Source: Paraburkholderia acidicola (GTDB lineage Bacteria > Pseudomonadota > Gammaproteobacteria > Burkholderiales > Burkholderiaceae). From it: a stretch of 64,000 nucleotides of DNA. The notes beneath the pieces are model-generated. The model saw only the letters and a program-made list of their open reading frames with translations, made no database searches and was not told the DNA's origin. Each line of letters begins with the position of its first letter. Position 1 is the first letter of the stretch. Made by a program: the position numbers and the translations under genes. The stretch is from contig NZ_MTZV01000004.1 in NCBI RefSeq assembly GCF_002362315.1, positions 186,001 through 250,000 on the forward strand. The letters run 5' to 3'. Of the stretch, positions 36,146-46,939 are shown piece after piece.

Positions 36146-37465
36146 ATGTCCGGACCAGCGAATCCGCTTCCCCATCCCGGCGCAGGGGCGCCGCCGTCCA
36201 GCTTCGAAGAGGCAACCTACCGCAAGGTCTCGAAGCGGCTCGTGCCGCTCTTGATGCTGTGCTACGTCGTCGCCTATCTCGATCGGGTGAACGTCGGCTT
36301 CGCGAAGCTGCAGATGACCACCGACCTCAATCTCTCCGATGCGGTCTACGGTCTCGGCGCGGGTATCTTCTTCCTCGGCTATTTCGTCTTCGAGATTCCC
36401 AGCAATGTGATCCTGCATCGTGTCGGCGCGCGTGTATGGATCGCGCGGATCATGGCGTCGTGGGGCGTGATCTCGATGCTGACAATGTTCGTCACCACAC
36501 CCACGATGTTCTACGTGATGCGCTTTCTGCTCGGTCTCGCAGAAGCGGGCTTCTTCCCCGGCATCATCCTGTATCTGACCTACTGGTATCCGGCGAACCG
36601 GCGGGGGCGCATGACCACGTGGTTCATGACGGCGATCGCGCTGTCGGGGGTGATCGGCGGGCCGTTGTCGGGCTATATCCTGAAGACCTTCAACGGCATG
36701 AACGGCTGGCACGGCTGGCAGTGGCTGTTTCTGCTCGAAGGCATCCCGTCGATCCTCGTCGGCGTGCTCGTGTTCTTCGTGCTCGACGACCGGATCGCCA
36801 AAGCAACCTGGCTCACCAACGACGAACGCGCGCTGCTCGAGCGCAACATCGCCGCCGAAGATGCCGAAAAGCACGATCTGTCCATCGGCGCGGTGTTGTC
36901 CAGCGCACGCGTCTGGCTGATGAGCCTGATCTATTTTTCGTTCGTGATGGGGCTCTACGGTGTGAGCTTCTGGCTACCGACCATCATCAAGGCCACCGGC
37001 GTGACCGATGCATTCATGATCGGTCTGCTATCGGCGATTCCGTTCGCCGCCGCGGTGGTCGCGATGGTGCTCGTCGCGCGCAGCGCCGACCGCTCCCGCG
37101 AGCGGCGCTGGCACGTCGCGCTACCGGCTTTGGCAGGCGCGATCGGGTTGGTGCTCTCGGTGACCTGGGCGCACAACACCGTGCTCGCGATGGCCGCGCT
37201 CACGCTCGCGACGATGGGCATCCTCACCACGCTGCCGCTGTTCTGGAGTCTGCCGACGTCGTTCCTCGCCGGTACGGGTGCGGCCGCAGGCATTGCGATG
37301 ATCAACTCGCTCGGCAATCTGGCTGGCTTTCTGAGCCCGTACGCAGTGGGTTGGCTCAAGCAGGCGACGGCCGCCAACGACTCGGGCATGTATATGCTGG
37401 CCGCGTTCATGATCCTGGGCGGCCTGCTGGCGGTGAGTGTGCCGGCGCGGCTCGTGAACAAATAA
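36146..37465 (+). CDS. MFS transporter, anion:cation symporter type
   Basis: A 12-helix inner-membrane transporter of 439 residues resembling the ACS group (phthalate, tartrate or hexuronate permeases). It opens with RLVPLLMLCYVVAYLDRVNVGFAKLQM, the group signature, and has GFFPGIILYLTYWYPANRRGRM in the fourth helix region. AAGGAG precedes the start. It lies 156 bases after the SDR gene and probably imports the organic anion that the two upstream enzymes process. A bidirectional terminator follows. Confidence 0.93.
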   Translation: MSGPANPLPHPGAGAPPSSFEEATYRKVSKRLVPLLMLCYVVAYLDRVNVGFAKLQMTTDLNLSDAVYGLGAGIFFLGYFVFEIPSNVILHRVGARVWIARIMASWGVISMLTMFVTTPTMFYVMRFLLGLAEAGFFPGIILYLTYWYPANRRGRMTTWFMTAIALSGVIGGPLSGYILKTFNGMNGWHGWQWLFLLEGIPSILVGVLVFFVLDDRIAKATWLTNDERALLERNIAAEDAEKHDLSIGAVLSSARVWLMSLIYFSFVMGLYGVSFWLPTIIKATGVTDAFMIGLLSAIPFAAAVVAMVLVARSADRSRERRWHVALPALAGAIGLVLSVTWAHNTVLAMAALTLATMGILTTLPLFWSLPTSFLAGTGAAAGIAMINSLGNLAGFLSPYAVGWLKQATAANDSGMYMLAAFMILGGLLAVSVPARLVNK

Positions 37466-37487
37466 AAAGTAAAAAGTAACAGGCGCA

Positions 37488-37520
37488 AGAAAAAAACCCT
37501 TGCAGCAACTGCAAGGGCTT
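37488..37520. terminator. Bidirectional terminator between MFS and hemY
   Basis: A 9-bp stem CCCTTGCAG/CTGCAAGGG (37497-37505 with 37509-37517) closed by a CAA loop. A run of A on the left gives a T tract for the minus-strand hemY. CTTTCG on the right is a weak T tract for the MFS gene. Confidence 0.85.
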
Positions 37521-37550
37521 TCGACACGACAGCCTGCTAACGCCAGAAAA

Positions 37551-38741
37551 TCACACCACGTTCATCGCCAGCGCACTCTCGCGATAGTGCTGGCTCGCCT
37601 TGTCCGCATCGCCAAGCTGTTCATGCAGACGTGCCAGCGCACGATGCGTGCGGATCTTCAGCGGCTCGTTGTCGGCGATCTTCAACGCGGCCTCGAGGAA
37701 CAACTGCGCCTTGCCCCACAACTGCTGATGCAGACACAGACGACCGAGCGCGAACAGCAGATCGGCATCGTCCGGGCGATCGTTCTTCCACCCTTCGGCT
37801 TTCTGGATCAGCGGCAGCGCATCGCCACCCGCGGTCTCCGGGTAACGGCGCAGCAGTCGCGCGTCCCAGTTCTGCGCAAGCGCCTCTTCGACGATCTTGC
37901 GCGCGTCCTGCGGACGGTTCAGCGCGATCAGCAGTTCGGCCGCGAGATCGGCGAGACGCGGCGAGTGCCGCTCCACCGGTGTGAGCGAATGCCACAGCTC
38001 GAGCAGTGCATCGGCGTTGTGACGGCGATCGCGCAACAGGTTTTCCGCTGCGAGTTGCCGCAGACGCACCGCCACCGCCGGATGAATCGCCTCGCGCTTT
38101 TCGAGCGTCTTGACGAGCTTCAGCACTTCGCTCCAGTTCTTCAACTGCTGCTGCGCGCGCAGCGCAATCTGCTGCGCGTGAATGCGCCGGCCGCCCTGCG
38201 ATTGCATCTCAGTGAGCGCCGCGAGCGCACCGTCGGCATCGCGCGCATCGGCACGCATGTCGGCGGTCGCCATCAAACGTGCGTCCTGCCAGTCGGCTCC
38301 GTCGATCTGCGCGAGCCACTCGTCGCGACGCGCGTACTCGTGCATCCGGTGCGCCGCATTGGCGGCGATCAGACCGGCCGCGCCCTTGTTATCGCCATTC
38401 GCCAGCGAATCGCGAGCGGACTTCTCGGCTCGCGAGAAACGGCCCGCATACAGATTGCCGATCGCGTCGCGCAGCGCCGCATGGGCCTTCGCGACCCGCG
38501 ATTTCGCCCGGTACGCCGCCACGCGCTGCGGCATGCGCCAGATGTTGCGCACGATACGCAGCAGCGCATACACAAGAATGAACAGCACGATCAGACCGAC
38601 GATAAACAGGTTCAACGAAATATCGACCCGATACGGCGGATAGACGAGCAGCACCTGTCCTGCGTCGAAGCGTCCGACGATCGCGAGCACGACCGCGATC
38701 GCGAACAGAAGGGCCAGCCAGATGAGTCCCCGGAGTGCCAT
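37551..38741 (-). CDS. hemY: HemY-like TPR membrane protein
   Basis: An inner-membrane protein of 396 residues linked to haem synthesis in proteobacteria. Two N-terminal helices (about residues 4-24 and 41-62, VDISLNLFIVGLIVLFILVYALL) carry the HemY_N pattern. They are followed by AKAHAALRDAIGNLYAGRFSRAEKSARDSL and a long TPR-type helical region. It is not the protoporphyrinogen oxidase also called HemY in Gram-positives. The exact role is unclear. It starts two bases after the hemDX stop and so belongs to the hemC-hemDX-hemY operon. Confidence 0.93.
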   Translation of the reverse strand: MALRGLIWLALLFAIAVVLAIVGRFDAGQVLLVYPPYRVDISLNLFIVGLIVLFILVYALLRIVRNIWRMPQRVAAYRAKSRVAKAHAALRDAIGNLYAGRFSRAEKSARDSLANGDNKGAAGLIAANAAHRMHEYARRDEWLAQIDGADWQDARLMATADMRADARDADGALAALTEMQSQGGRRIHAQQIALRAQQQLKNWSEVLKLVKTLEKREAIHPAVAVRLRQLAAENLLRDRRHNADALLELWHSLTPVERHSPRLADLAAELLIALNRPQDARKIVEEALAQNWDARLLRRYPETAGGDALPLIQKAEGWKNDRPDDADLLFALGRLCLHQQLWGKAQLFLEAALKIADNEPLKIRTHRALARLHEQLGDADKASQHYRESALAMNVV

Positions 38742-38743
38742 GA

Positions 38744-40864
38744 TTAACCCCGGCTATGGTATTGGTGAACGGCCTGCAAGCTCGTGCTCAGATCCGGCAA
38801 CTGAACAGCCGCCGAACCAGCGTCGACCTGCTTCACGAGATCGCGCACCGTCTGCGTCGCCTTCGACGACGGATCGAAGTAACGCGCGAGCGCCGTATCG
38901 GCGGCATGCAGGTCGGACTTGAGCGTCGTCTGATTGCGCGACAGCAGCGCGAGACGCGCCGACAGCAACCGCAGCTTCAGGTTCTCACGCAGGAAGTAGC
39001 CCTGGTCGGGCGCGACGAGCATCGAGTCGGCATGATCGAGCCGGCGCACCTGCACGAGGCTCGTCAACTGTTCACCGACCCCCGCCGAAAACTGCTGCCA
39101 CCACACTTTCCAGCGCGGCTCGCCGGTGGCGGCCGCAACCTTCGCGGTGTCGCCGGGTGCCGGTGCATGTGGCGTGGCGTGCGCGATCGGCGCTTCGCCC
39201 GACAGCGGCAGCGTATCGACCTGATCGATAGCGTTATCGAGCTTGATCGCGAGACCGGTCAGATCGGTGGACGGCGCGGACTTCAGCTTGTCGATGTCCT
39301 GCGCGATCGCCTTGCGAACCAGCAGCACCTGCGCGCCGTCGGAGGCCGCGAGCCGCGTGTCCGCACTTTGCAACGCGAACAACGCCAGCTGCGTGTTGCC
39401 GGTCAGTTGCAACTGTTCGCTTGCGCTCGAGAGCATCTGTCCGACTTCGGCGAGCGTCCAGTCATCGCGATTGCGCGCGAGATCCGCATATTGTTGCTGC
39501 AGCGCCTGCTGCGAAGTCTGCGCATCCGCGAGCTTGCCTTCGAGCTGCGAGATCTGCGAGTCCATCTGATGCACGGTCGCTACCGCCTGCTCGGTCTTCA
39601 CGCGCAGCTCGCTGGTTTGCGTGTCGTTGGCCTGCTGACGCTGCGTCAGTTGCTGGTCGAGACGGATCACCTTGCGATTCAGCGCAAACGCCCCGACGCC
39701 CGCCGCACACGCGATCACCACGACGACAAACCACAGCAGCGGCCCGCTGATGCTGCGCCGCTGCGACTGCGCTTCGTAGGGCGTAAAAGGGGGATTCGGC
39801 GGCAACGGAGGCGTTGCGGCCGGCTGGGGAGAGGCGTTCGTGGAAGCGTTCGAATCAGTCATGCGTGAGTCAGCCCGTAAATCAGCCCGTGAATGAGCCG
39901 GAGTAGTCGAAGTTGTCGCTACCGGTTGAACGACGGAAGCTGCGGAGGCAAGCAGGGTGCGCGCAATGCGTTCGGTACCCGCGCCGGACACCGTAATGCT
40001 ATCAAAACCGAGTCCCCGCGCGGTTTCCGCGATGCGTGGGTGGGGTGCGACGAGCGGCGCGTGCTTTAGCTGGACGAGCTCGTCGGCGGTGAGATGCTCC
40101 TGCGCGAGTTCGATCAGGTTGCGCACGCCCTCCGAACTCGTGATGAGCCACGCATGCGGCTCGCCCGCGAGCAACGCATGCACACGCGCCCACGCGCCGA
40201 TGGGCGGCTCCGGCACGAGGCGCCGGTAAGCGGCGACGGTATCGACTTCGGCGCCCGCTTCACGCAGCCGGTCAGCCAGCCACTCACGGCCACCGTCGCC
40301 ACGCACGATCAGCACGCGCCGGCCTTCGAACGCACGCTCGCCGAGCGCCGCTTCTAGCGACGCATACAGCGCTTCGGAATCGAAACGCGCGGTGTCTTCA
40401 TCGGTGGAAACGGCCGGGGCCGGGCAGATCACGGTGCAGGACGGCGCTTCGACGCCGTGGCGTGCCAGCGCTGCCACGCTACCCGGCCCGACGACGCCGA
40501 CCGGCAATGCATGTGGCCAAATCGCGTTGTAGCGCGCGAAGGCGTGATCGACGGCGTTCGGCGAAACGAAGACGACGAGCACGTACTGTTCGAGCGATGC
40601 GAGTGCGGCACGCAGCGGTGCATCGTCGACCACATCGGCGATCTCGATGAGCGGGAAGTCGAATGTCGCGATACCGGCCCCGGCCGCGGCGAGTTGCGAC
40701 GCGAGCGGGTTCGCCGCGGTGTCGCCCTGCGCGGCTGCCGAAGCGTCAGCGGCCGGCACGGCGGGCCGTGTCAGGACGACGGTGAACCTCGTCGGCGCAG
40801 CTGGCACGGTGGGCGCGGTCGCTGCCGCACCGGCGGTCGGGTCGGAAGAACGGTCGGCGGTCAT
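38744..40864 (-). CDS. hemDX: Fused uroporphyrinogen-III synthase / HemX
   Basis: A 706-residue fusion. Residues about 25-300 are uroporphyrinogen-III synthase, which cyclises hydroxymethylbilane with D-ring inversion. A Ser/Thr/Pro-rich linker leads to an internal Met335 where a separate HemX would start. One membrane helix follows (about residues 374-396, LLWFVVVVIACAAGVGAFAL), then a periplasmic part with coiled coil (LDQQLTQRQQANDTQTSELRVKTEQ) and the HemX domain. In enterics the two are separate genes. Its ATG overlaps the hemC stop by one base, so translation is coupled. Confidence 0.94.
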   Translation of the reverse strand: MTADRSSDPTAGAAATAPTVPAAPTRFTVVLTRPAVPAADASAAAQGDTAANPLASQLAAAGAGIATFDFPLIEIADVVDDAPLRAALASLEQYVLVVFVSPNAVDHAFARYNAIWPHALPVGVVGPGSVAALARHGVEAPSCTVICPAPAVSTDEDTARFDSEALYASLEAALGERAFEGRRVLIVRGDGGREWLADRLREAGAEVDTVAAYRRLVPEPPIGAWARVHALLAGEPHAWLITSSEGVRNLIELAQEHLTADELVQLKHAPLVAPHPRIAETARGLGFDSITVSGAGTERIARTLLASAASVVQPVATTSTTPAHSRADLRADSRMTDSNASTNASPQPAATPPLPPNPPFTPYEAQSQRRSISGPLLWFVVVVIACAAGVGAFALNRKVIRLDQQLTQRQQANDTQTSELRVKTEQAVATVHQMDSQISQLEGKLADAQTSQQALQQQYADLARNRDDWTLAEVGQMLSSASEQLQLTGNTQLALFALQSADTRLAASDGAQVLLVRKAIAQDIDKLKSAPSTDLTGLAIKLDNAIDQVDTLPLSGEAPIAHATPHAPAPGDTAKVAAATGEPRWKVWWQQFSAGVGEQLTSLVQVRRLDHADSMLVAPDQGYFLRENLKLRLLSARLALLSRNQTTLKSDLHAADTALARYFDPSSKATQTVRDLVKQVDAGSAAVQLPDLSTSLQAVHQYHSRG

Positions 40865-41847
40865 CAGGTATCGGCCGGCTTGCCGCTCGCGATGCTCAGC
40901 GCGCGGACGATATCGAGTGCACCCTGCGCCACCAGTTGGCTCGCAACCTCATTGCCCAGTTCGAGCGCCGCCGCGACAGTCGCCGCCGGCGACGACGCAT
41001 GTGCATGCAGCACGCGTTGCCCATCGGGCGTGGCGACGATGCCGCGCAGATGCAGCGCACCGTCGTGCCACAGTGCATACGCGGCGAGCGGAACCTCGCA
41101 GCTACCGCCAAGCGCACGCGACACCATGCGCTCTGCCTCGACGGCGAGCGACGTATGCTCGTGATGCAGCGGCGCGAGCCATGCCGCGAGATCGGCGCGG
41201 TCCGCGCGAATCTCGATGCCGAGCGCGCCTTGCCCTGCGGCAGGCAGGCAGTCCTGCGGATCGAGCCATGCGGTGATGCGCTGCTCGAGACCGAGCCGCT
41301 TCAGCCCGGCGGCCGCAAGGATGATCGCCGCGTAATCGCCGCGATCCAGCTTGCCGAGCCGCGTATCGAGATTGCCGCGCAGCGGCTTCACGACAAGCTG
41401 CGGATAACGCGTGCGCACCATCGCTTCACGACGCAGGCTCGATGTGCCCACCACGCTGCCGGCCGGCAGCGCAGCCAGCGAATCGTAGCTGTTCGACACG
41501 AACGCATCGCGCGGGTCCTCGCGCTCCATCACCGTCGACAGTGCAAAGCCCGGCGGCAGTTCCATCGGCACATCCTTGAGCGAATGCACCGCGAGATCCG
41601 CGCGACCGTCGGCCAGCGCGTTCTCGAGTTCCTTGACGAACAGTCCCTTACCACCAACCTTCGACAAGGTGCGATCGAGAATCTGATCGCCGCGTGTCGT
41701 GATTCCGAGGATTTTTACGTCGCAAGATGGATATAATTTGTGCAGCGCACACCGCACGTGTTCGGCTTGCCACATCGCAAGGCGGCTCTCGCGTGAGGCA
41801 ATGACCAGAGTGCGGGGGGGCGGCGCGGAAGGCGTCTCGGGATTCAT
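40864..41847 (-). CDS. hemC: Hydroxymethylbilane synthase (porphobilinogen deaminase)
   Basis: Polymerises four porphobilinogen molecules to hydroxymethylbilane on a dipyrromethane cofactor. The protein has 327 residues. The start is the ATG at 41847 ([21 protein letters not shown]). The cofactor-binding Cys is in [12 protein letters not shown]. Other family marks are [49 protein letters not shown] and GTSSLRREA. It is the first gene of the haem operon and divergent from ppc, a layout common in Burkholderia. Confidence 0.95.
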   Translation of the reverse strand: MNPETPSAPPPRTLVIASRESRLAMWQAEHVRCALHKLYPSCDVKILGITTRGDQILDRTLSKVGGKGLFVKELENALADGRADLAVHSLKDVPMELPPGFALSTVMEREDPRDAFVSNSYDSLAALPAGSVVGTSSLRREAMVRTRYPQLVVKPLRGNLDTRLGKLDRGDYAAIILAAAGLKRLGLEQRITAWLDPQDCLPAAGQGALGIEIRADRADLAAWLAPLHHEHTSLAVEAERMVSRALGGSCEVPLAAYALWHDGALHLRGIVATPDGQRVLHAHASSPAATVAAALELGNEVASQLVAQGALDIVRALSIASGKPADT

Positions 41848-42241
41848 TCCTGGGTAGTCGAATGACAGGATGTAATGACCAACAATGTTAGCACGCGCTC
41901 CGGCCACGTCCGCCCGCTCCGGCGGCCGTGCAAGGCGGGTGCCGGTGGCAGGCGGCGGACGGAGACGCTCATGGCTGTGCGCTTCACCATTCGCGCACGG
42001 TCGTTCGTACACAGCGCAGCAGCGCGCGCGATGATGCAATGCGGCGGATCGCGCGTGTCATGTATGTCGTTCCCACGCAAGTCGCGTGCGTTTTGAGGTA
42101 GTCCCCGCCGTTTTCGCGCCGTATGCTGTAGCCCGACAGGCCTCGGCACCGAAGCGCATGCGCAGTCCGGCACGTAGTTCGAGCAGTCAAGTAGTAGCAG
42201 TCCATCTTCTTTAGACCCTGGCTTCCCCGAGGAAACCCATC
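41848..42241. other. Divergent hemC/ppc promoter region
   Basis: 394 bases without a supported gene. Both promoters must lie here. Overlapping ORFs on both strands are shadows without ribosome-binding sites. No strong palindrome or terminator was seen. Confidence 0.5.
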
Positions 42242-45200
42242 GTGACGTCTTCCGGATCGGCGCGCCCTGCCCGCCGCAATACTGCATCGCTCAACGCTTC
42301 TGCGGCTGCCCCGGCTGCCGCTCCTGCCCGCGCGCCGAAGGGCGCAAAGGCGGCCGCGCCCGGTAAAACCAGCAAAAACGCCAGCCTGCATAAAGGCGGC
42401 AAGAGCGGCAAGGCCAGCAAAACCGCGGCGGCGACCCGCCCGGTCAAGGCCGGCAAGCGGTCGAAAGCAGAGGCGGCTCAAGCCGTTGCGATTGAAGCCG
42501 CACTGAATGGTGCGGCGGGGATTGCGCAAACCGCACCGCCAGCCGCGTCTGCAAGCGATGCAAAACCCGCCTCGAAAACCAGCGGGCGCACACGCGAAGA
42601 CAAGGACCAGCCGCTCTTCCAGGACATCCGCTATCTGGGACGCCTGCTCGGCGACGTCGTGCGCGAGCAGGAAGGCAGCGAAGTGTTCGATGTCGTCGAG
42701 ACGATCCGGCAGACCGCGGTGCGCTTTCGTCGCGAGGACGACAGTGCCGCCTCCCAGGCGCTCGACAAGAAGCTGCGCTCGCTGAGCCCGGAGCAGACGG
42801 TGAGCGTCGTGCGCGCGTTTAGTTACTTCTCGCATCTGGCGAACATCGCCGAAGACCGCCATCGCAACCGCCGCCACCGCATCCATGCGCTTGCTGGTTC
42901 GCAGTCGCAGGCGGGCACCATCGCGTACGCGCTCGAACGGCTGGTGGAAGCCGGCGCGGCGGCCACCCCCGTGCTACAGCAGTTCTTCAACGACGCGCTG
43001 ATCGTGCCGGTGCTGACCGCCCACCCGACCGAAGTGCAGCGCAAGAGCATTCTCGATGCGCAGCACGACATCGCGCGGCTGCTTGCCGAGCGCGACCAGC
43101 CGCTCACGGTGCGCGAACGCGCGCACAACGAGTCGCTGCTGCGCGCCCGCGTCACGTCGCTGTGGCAAACGCGGATGCTGCGCGATGCACGCCTGACCGT
43201 CGCCGACGAAATCGAAAACGCGCTGTCGTACTACCGCGCGACGTTCCTCGAGGAAATTCCCGCGCTGTATGCGGACATCGAAGCCGCGCTCGCCGAACAC
43301 GGCCTGCCCGCGCGCCTGCCGCCGTTCTTCCAGATGGGTAGCTGGATCGGCGGCGATCGCGACGGCAATCCGAACGTCACCGCCGCGACGCTCGAAGAAG
43401 CGATTACGCGCCAGGCCCAGGTGATCTTCGAACACTACCTGGAACAGGTACACAAACTCGGCGCCGAACTGTCGATCTCGAACCTGCTGACCGGCGCCAG
43501 CGACGATCTGAAGAAACTCGCCGCGCTCTCGCCGGACCAGTCACCGCATCGTGTCGACGAACCGTATCGCCGCGCGCTGATCGGCATGTACACGCGGCTC
43601 GCGGCAAGCGCGCGCGTACGGCTTGGCGAAGGTGCCGTGCCGGTGCGCAGCGCGGGCCGTGGCACGCAACCGGTACGCGCGCAGCCGTACGAGGATGCAG
43701 CGGAATTCGCGCGCGATCTGCAGGTGCTGCTCGACTCGCTGGCGGAGCATCACGGTGCCTCGCTGGCCACGCCGCGCCTGTCACCGCTCGCACGTGCCGC
43801 CGAAGTCTTCGGCTTCCATCTCGCGAGCATCGATCTGCGGCAAAGCTCGGACATTCACGAAGCGGTCGTCGCCGAACTGCTCAAGCGCGCGGGCGTCGAA
43901 GCCGACTACGCAGCGCTACCCGAAGCCGACAAGCTGCGCGTGCTGCTCGCCGAGCTTGCACAACCACGGCCACTGCGCTCGGCCTATATCGAGTACTCGG
44001 ATCTCGCGAAGAGCGAACTGGGCGTGCTCGAAGCCGCGCGCGTCACGCGCGAGAAGTTCGGCCCGCGCGCCGTGCGCAACTACATCATCTCGCACACGGA
44101 AACCGTCAGCGATCTGGTCGAAGTGATGTTGTTGCAGAAGGAAACCGGCCTGCTGCAAGGGCGCCTGGGCGATGTGCACGAACCGGCGCGTGCTGGCCTG
44201 ATGGTCATTCCGCTGTTCGAGACGATCCCCGATCTGCGCAACGCACCGCACATCATGCGCGATCTGATCGCGCTGCCTGGCGTCGATGCGCTAATCGAAC
44301 ATCAGGGCGGCGAGCAGGAAGTCATGCTCGGCTACTCGGACAGTAACAAGGATGGCGGCTTCCTCACGTCGAACTGGGAGCTGTATCGCGCGGAACTGGC
44401 ACTCGTGTCGCTGTTCAACCAGCGCGGCGTCACGCTGCGGCTCTTTCACGGCCGCGGCGGTACGGTTGGGCGCGGCGGCGGTCCGACCTATCAGGCGATT
44501 CTGTCGCAGCCGCCCGGCACCGTCGACGGCCAGATCCGTCTGACTGAGCAAGGCGAAGTGATCGCGAGCAAGTTCGGCAATCCGGAGATCGGCCGGCGCA
44601 ATCTGGAAACAGTGGTGGCCGCGACGCTCGAAGCATCGCTGCTGCCGCACGGCAACGCGCCCGCGCAGTTGCCCGCGTTCGAAGAAACGATGCAGAGCCT
44701 GTCTGACGCGGCGATGGCCTCCTATCGTGCGCTGGTCTATGAGACGCCGGGTTTCACCGACTATTTCTTCTCGTCGACACCGATCGCGGAAATCGCCGAG
44801 CTGAACATCGGTAGCCGGCCCGCGTCACGCAAACTGCAGGATCCGAAGCAACGCAAGATCGAAGACCTGCGTGCGATTCCGTGGGGGTTTTCGTGGGGTC
44901 AATGCCGGTTGCTGCTGACCGGTTGGTACGGCTTCGGCAGCGCGGTCGCCGCTCACCTCGATAGCGCGCCGAGCGATGCCGAGCGCAACCGCCGTCTCGC
45001 CGTACTGAAGAAGATGCACAAGACCTGGCCGTTCTTCGCGAACCTGCTGTCGAACATGGACATGGTGCTCGCCAAGACCGACCTCGCAGTCGCCTCGCGC
45101 TACGCGCATCTCGTCACCGACAAGAAGCTGCGCAAGCATGTGTTCGAGCGGATCGTCGCGGAGTGGGAGCGGACGTCGAAGGTGTTGTCGGAAATCACGG

Positions 45201-45397
45201 GCAAGAATGAGCGTCTTGCGGATAACCCGCTACTCGCACGGTCGATCAAGAACCGGTTTCCGTATCTCGATCCGTTGAATCACTTGCAGGTGGAGTTGCT
45301 CAAGCGACACCGCGCAGGCGATACAAACGCGCGGCTGCGGCGCGGGATTCATCTGACGATCAATGGGATTGCGGCGGGGTTGCGGAATACTGGGTAG
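42242..45397 (+). CDS. ppc: Phosphoenolpyruvate carboxylase with N-terminal extension
   Basis: Carboxylates PEP to oxaloacetate to refill the TCA cycle. The predicted protein has 1051 residues from a GTG start. The catalytic His is His261 in [11 protein letters not shown], against His138 in the 883-residue E. coli enzyme, so about 123 residues are extra. Other marks are [36 protein letters not shown] and the [14 protein letters not shown] loop. The extension is rich in Ala, Lys, Ser and Gly ([20 protein letters not shown]), like a histone H1 tail. A later start is possible, but no in-frame ATG occurs before the conserved domain. Confidence 0.95.
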   Translation: MTSSGSARPARRNTASLNASAAAPAAAPARAPKGAKAAAPGKTSKNASLHKGGKSGKASKTAAATRPVKAGKRSKAEAAQAVAIEAALNGAAGIAQTAPPAASASDAKPASKTSGRTREDKDQPLFQDIRYLGRLLGDVVREQEGSEVFDVVETIRQTAVRFRREDDSAASQALDKKLRSLSPEQTVSVVRAFSYFSHLANIAEDRHRNRRHRIHALAGSQSQAGTIAYALERLVEAGAAATPVLQQFFNDALIVPVLTAHPTEVQRKSILDAQHDIARLLAERDQPLTVRERAHNESLLRARVTSLWQTRMLRDARLTVADEIENALSYYRATFLEEIPALYADIEAALAEHGLPARLPPFFQMGSWIGGDRDGNPNVTAATLEEAITRQAQVIFEHYLEQVHKLGAELSISNLLTGASDDLKKLAALSPDQSPHRVDEPYRRALIGMYTRLAASARVRLGEGAVPVRSAGRGTQPVRAQPYEDAAEFARDLQVLLDSLAEHHGASLATPRLSPLARAAEVFGFHLASIDLRQSSDIHEAVVAELLKRAGVEADYAALPEADKLRVLLAELAQPRPLRSAYIEYSDLAKSELGVLEAARVTREKFGPRAVRNYIISHTETVSDLVEVMLLQKETGLLQGRLGDVHEPARAGLMVIPLFETIPDLRNAPHIMRDLIALPGVDALIEHQGGEQEVMLGYSDSNKDGGFLTSNWELYRAELALVSLFNQRGVTLRLFHGRGGTVGRGGGPTYQAILSQPPGTVDGQIRLTEQGEVIASKFGNPEIGRRNLETVVAATLEASLLPHGNAPAQLPAFEETMQSLSDAAMASYRALVYETPGFTDYFFSSTPIAEIAELNIGSRPASRKLQDPKQRKIEDLRAIPWGFSWGQCRLLLTGWYGFGSAVAAHLDSAPSDAERNRRLAVLKKMHKTWPFFANLLSNMDMVLAKTDLAVASRYAHLVTDKKLRKHVFERIVAEWERTSKVLSEITGKNERLADNPLLARSIKNRFPYLDPLNHLQVELLKRHRAGDTNARLRRGIHLTINGIAAGLRNTG

Positions 45398-45412
45398 CAG
45401 AAATATCGTCAC

Positions 45413-45445
45413 CGGGCTGGCTCGCTAACATCGCGAGCCAGCCCG
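45413..45445. terminator. 13-bp hairpin between convergent ppc and mctP
   Basis: CGGGCTGGCTCGC (45413-45425) pairs perfectly with 45433-45445 around a 7-base loop. There is no T tract on either side. Its position 15 bases after ppc and 15 bases from the mctP stop supports a transcription boundary or RNA-stability role for both genes. Confidence 0.65.
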
Positions 45446-45460
45446 ATCGACACAGCATGC

Positions 45461-46939
45461 CTAAACGGCGGCTGCGCGCTTCGGCGTCACCATCGACACC
45501 ACAAACGTCACGACGATATTCAGCACCAGCGCGATCAAGCCGATATACAGCGGATACGTGGCGCCGCCCACATGCAGCGCGAACACCGGCTTGAGCCCCT
45601 GCACGATCGCGAGTCCCGTGCCGGTCACAATGCCCACCAGCCAGCCGAGGAACAACCCAGGTGTATTCAGCCGTCGCGTATACAGCGAGAACACGATCGC
45701 CGGGAAGATCTGCAGGATCCACACGCCGCCCAGCAGTTGCAGGTCGATCGCATACTGCGTCGGCAGCACGACGATAAACACCAGCGCGCCGAACTTCACT
45801 GCGAGCGACACGATCTTCGCCGTCGACGCTTCCGCCTGCGATGTCATATCCGGCGACACGAGCGGGCGCCACAGGTTGCGCGTGAACAGATTGGCCGCAC
45901 CAATCGACATGATCGCCGCGGGCACCAGCGCGCTGATGGCAATCGCCGCCGCCGCGAAGCCGACGAACCACGACGGAAACAGCGTGGTGAACAGCGCCGG
46001 CACGACATCCGAGGCCGACTTCACGTGTACGCCAGCCGCGATCGCCATATAGCCGAGCAGCGCAATCAGACCGAGCAGCAACGTATAGGCAGGCAGAAAG
46101 ATCGCGTTCTTGCGCACCGTCGCAGCGGACGACGACGACAGCACCGCCGTCATCGTGTGTGGATACATGAACGCGGCAAGCGCCGAACCTAGCGCCAGCG
46201 ATGCATACGCGGTGAACTGCGTCGGCTTGAGCAGGATGCCGGTTGCACCGCCCTTCGCCTGGAAGTACTGGTCGGCGGCATCGAACACATGACCATAGCC
46301 ACCGAGCTTCACCGGAATCAGCCAGATCGCCGCGATCACGACGATGTAGATCATGATGTCCTTGACGAACGCGATCATCGCCGGTGCGCGCAGGCCGCTC
46401 GTATACGTGTAGAGCGCGAGGATCACGAACGCGACGATCAGTGGCAGTTCGCCCGTCACGCCGAGCCCCTTGATCACGACCTGCATGCCTACCAGCTGCA
46501 GCGCGATGTACGGCATCGTCGCGATGATGCCGGTCAGCGCAACCGCGGCGGGGAACCACTTGCCGCCGTATTCACCTTGCACGTAATCGGCCGCGGTGAT
46601 GTGGTCCTTCGCCTTCGCGATCTTCCACAGTCTCGGCATCACGGCAAACACGAACGGGTACACGATGATCGTATAGGGCAGCGCAAAAAACCCGTACGCG
46701 CCCACCGAATACACCAACGCCGGCACAGCGATCACGGTGTACGCCGTATAGAAGTCGCCACCGACGAGGAACCACGAGATGACGGTGCCGAACTGTCGTC
46801 CGCCGAGCCCCCATTCGTGCAATTGCGTCAGGTCGCCCCGTTTCCAGCGCGCGGCGAAGAAGCCGACCACGGTGACCAGCAGAAAGAACGCGATGAAAAC
46901 ACTCATCGCCACCGGATTGACAGGATTCAGATCGCTCAT
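45461..46939 (-). CDS. mctP: Monocarboxylate permease, MctP-like sodium:solute symporter
   Basis: An inner-membrane transporter of 492 residues from the sodium:solute symporter family with about 13 helices. The pattern GGRQFGTVISWFLVGGDFYTAYT near the N-terminus, AAAIAISALVPAAIMSIGAANLFTRN and WLVGIVTGTGLAI match MctP-type carriers, which take up pyruvate, lactate and other short monocarboxylates in Rhizobium. The paired DUF3311 gene upstream (4-base overlap) is usual for this group. It is divergent from a two-component pair, which in Rhizobium (MctSR) controls mctP. Confidence 0.85.
   Translation of the reverse strand: MSDLNPVNPVAMSVFIAFFLLVTVVGFFAARWKRGDLTQLHEWGLGGRQFGTVISWFLVGGDFYTAYTVIAVPALVYSVGAYGFFALPYTIIVYPFVFAVMPRLWKIAKAKDHITAADYVQGEYGGKWFPAAVALTGIIATMPYIALQLVGMQVVIKGLGVTGELPLIVAFVILALYTYTSGLRAPAMIAFVKDIMIYIVVIAAIWLIPVKLGGYGHVFDAADQYFQAKGGATGILLKPTQFTAYASLALGSALAAFMYPHTMTAVLSSSSAATVRKNAIFLPAYTLLLGLIALLGYMAIAAGVHVKSASDVVPALFTTLFPSWFVGFAAAAIAISALVPAAIMSIGAANLFTRNLWRPLVSPDMTSQAEASTAKIVSLAVKFGALVFIVVLPTQYAIDLQLLGGVWILQIFPAIVFSLYTRRLNTPGLFLGWLVGIVTGTGLAIVQGLKPVFALHVGGATYPLYIGLIALVLNIVVTFVVSMVTPKRAAAV

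Noticed and set aside
35117..36874. 585-residue minus-strand ORF
   Set aside because: Antisense to the SDR and MFS genes, which have full motif sets; composition is typical of a shadow frame.
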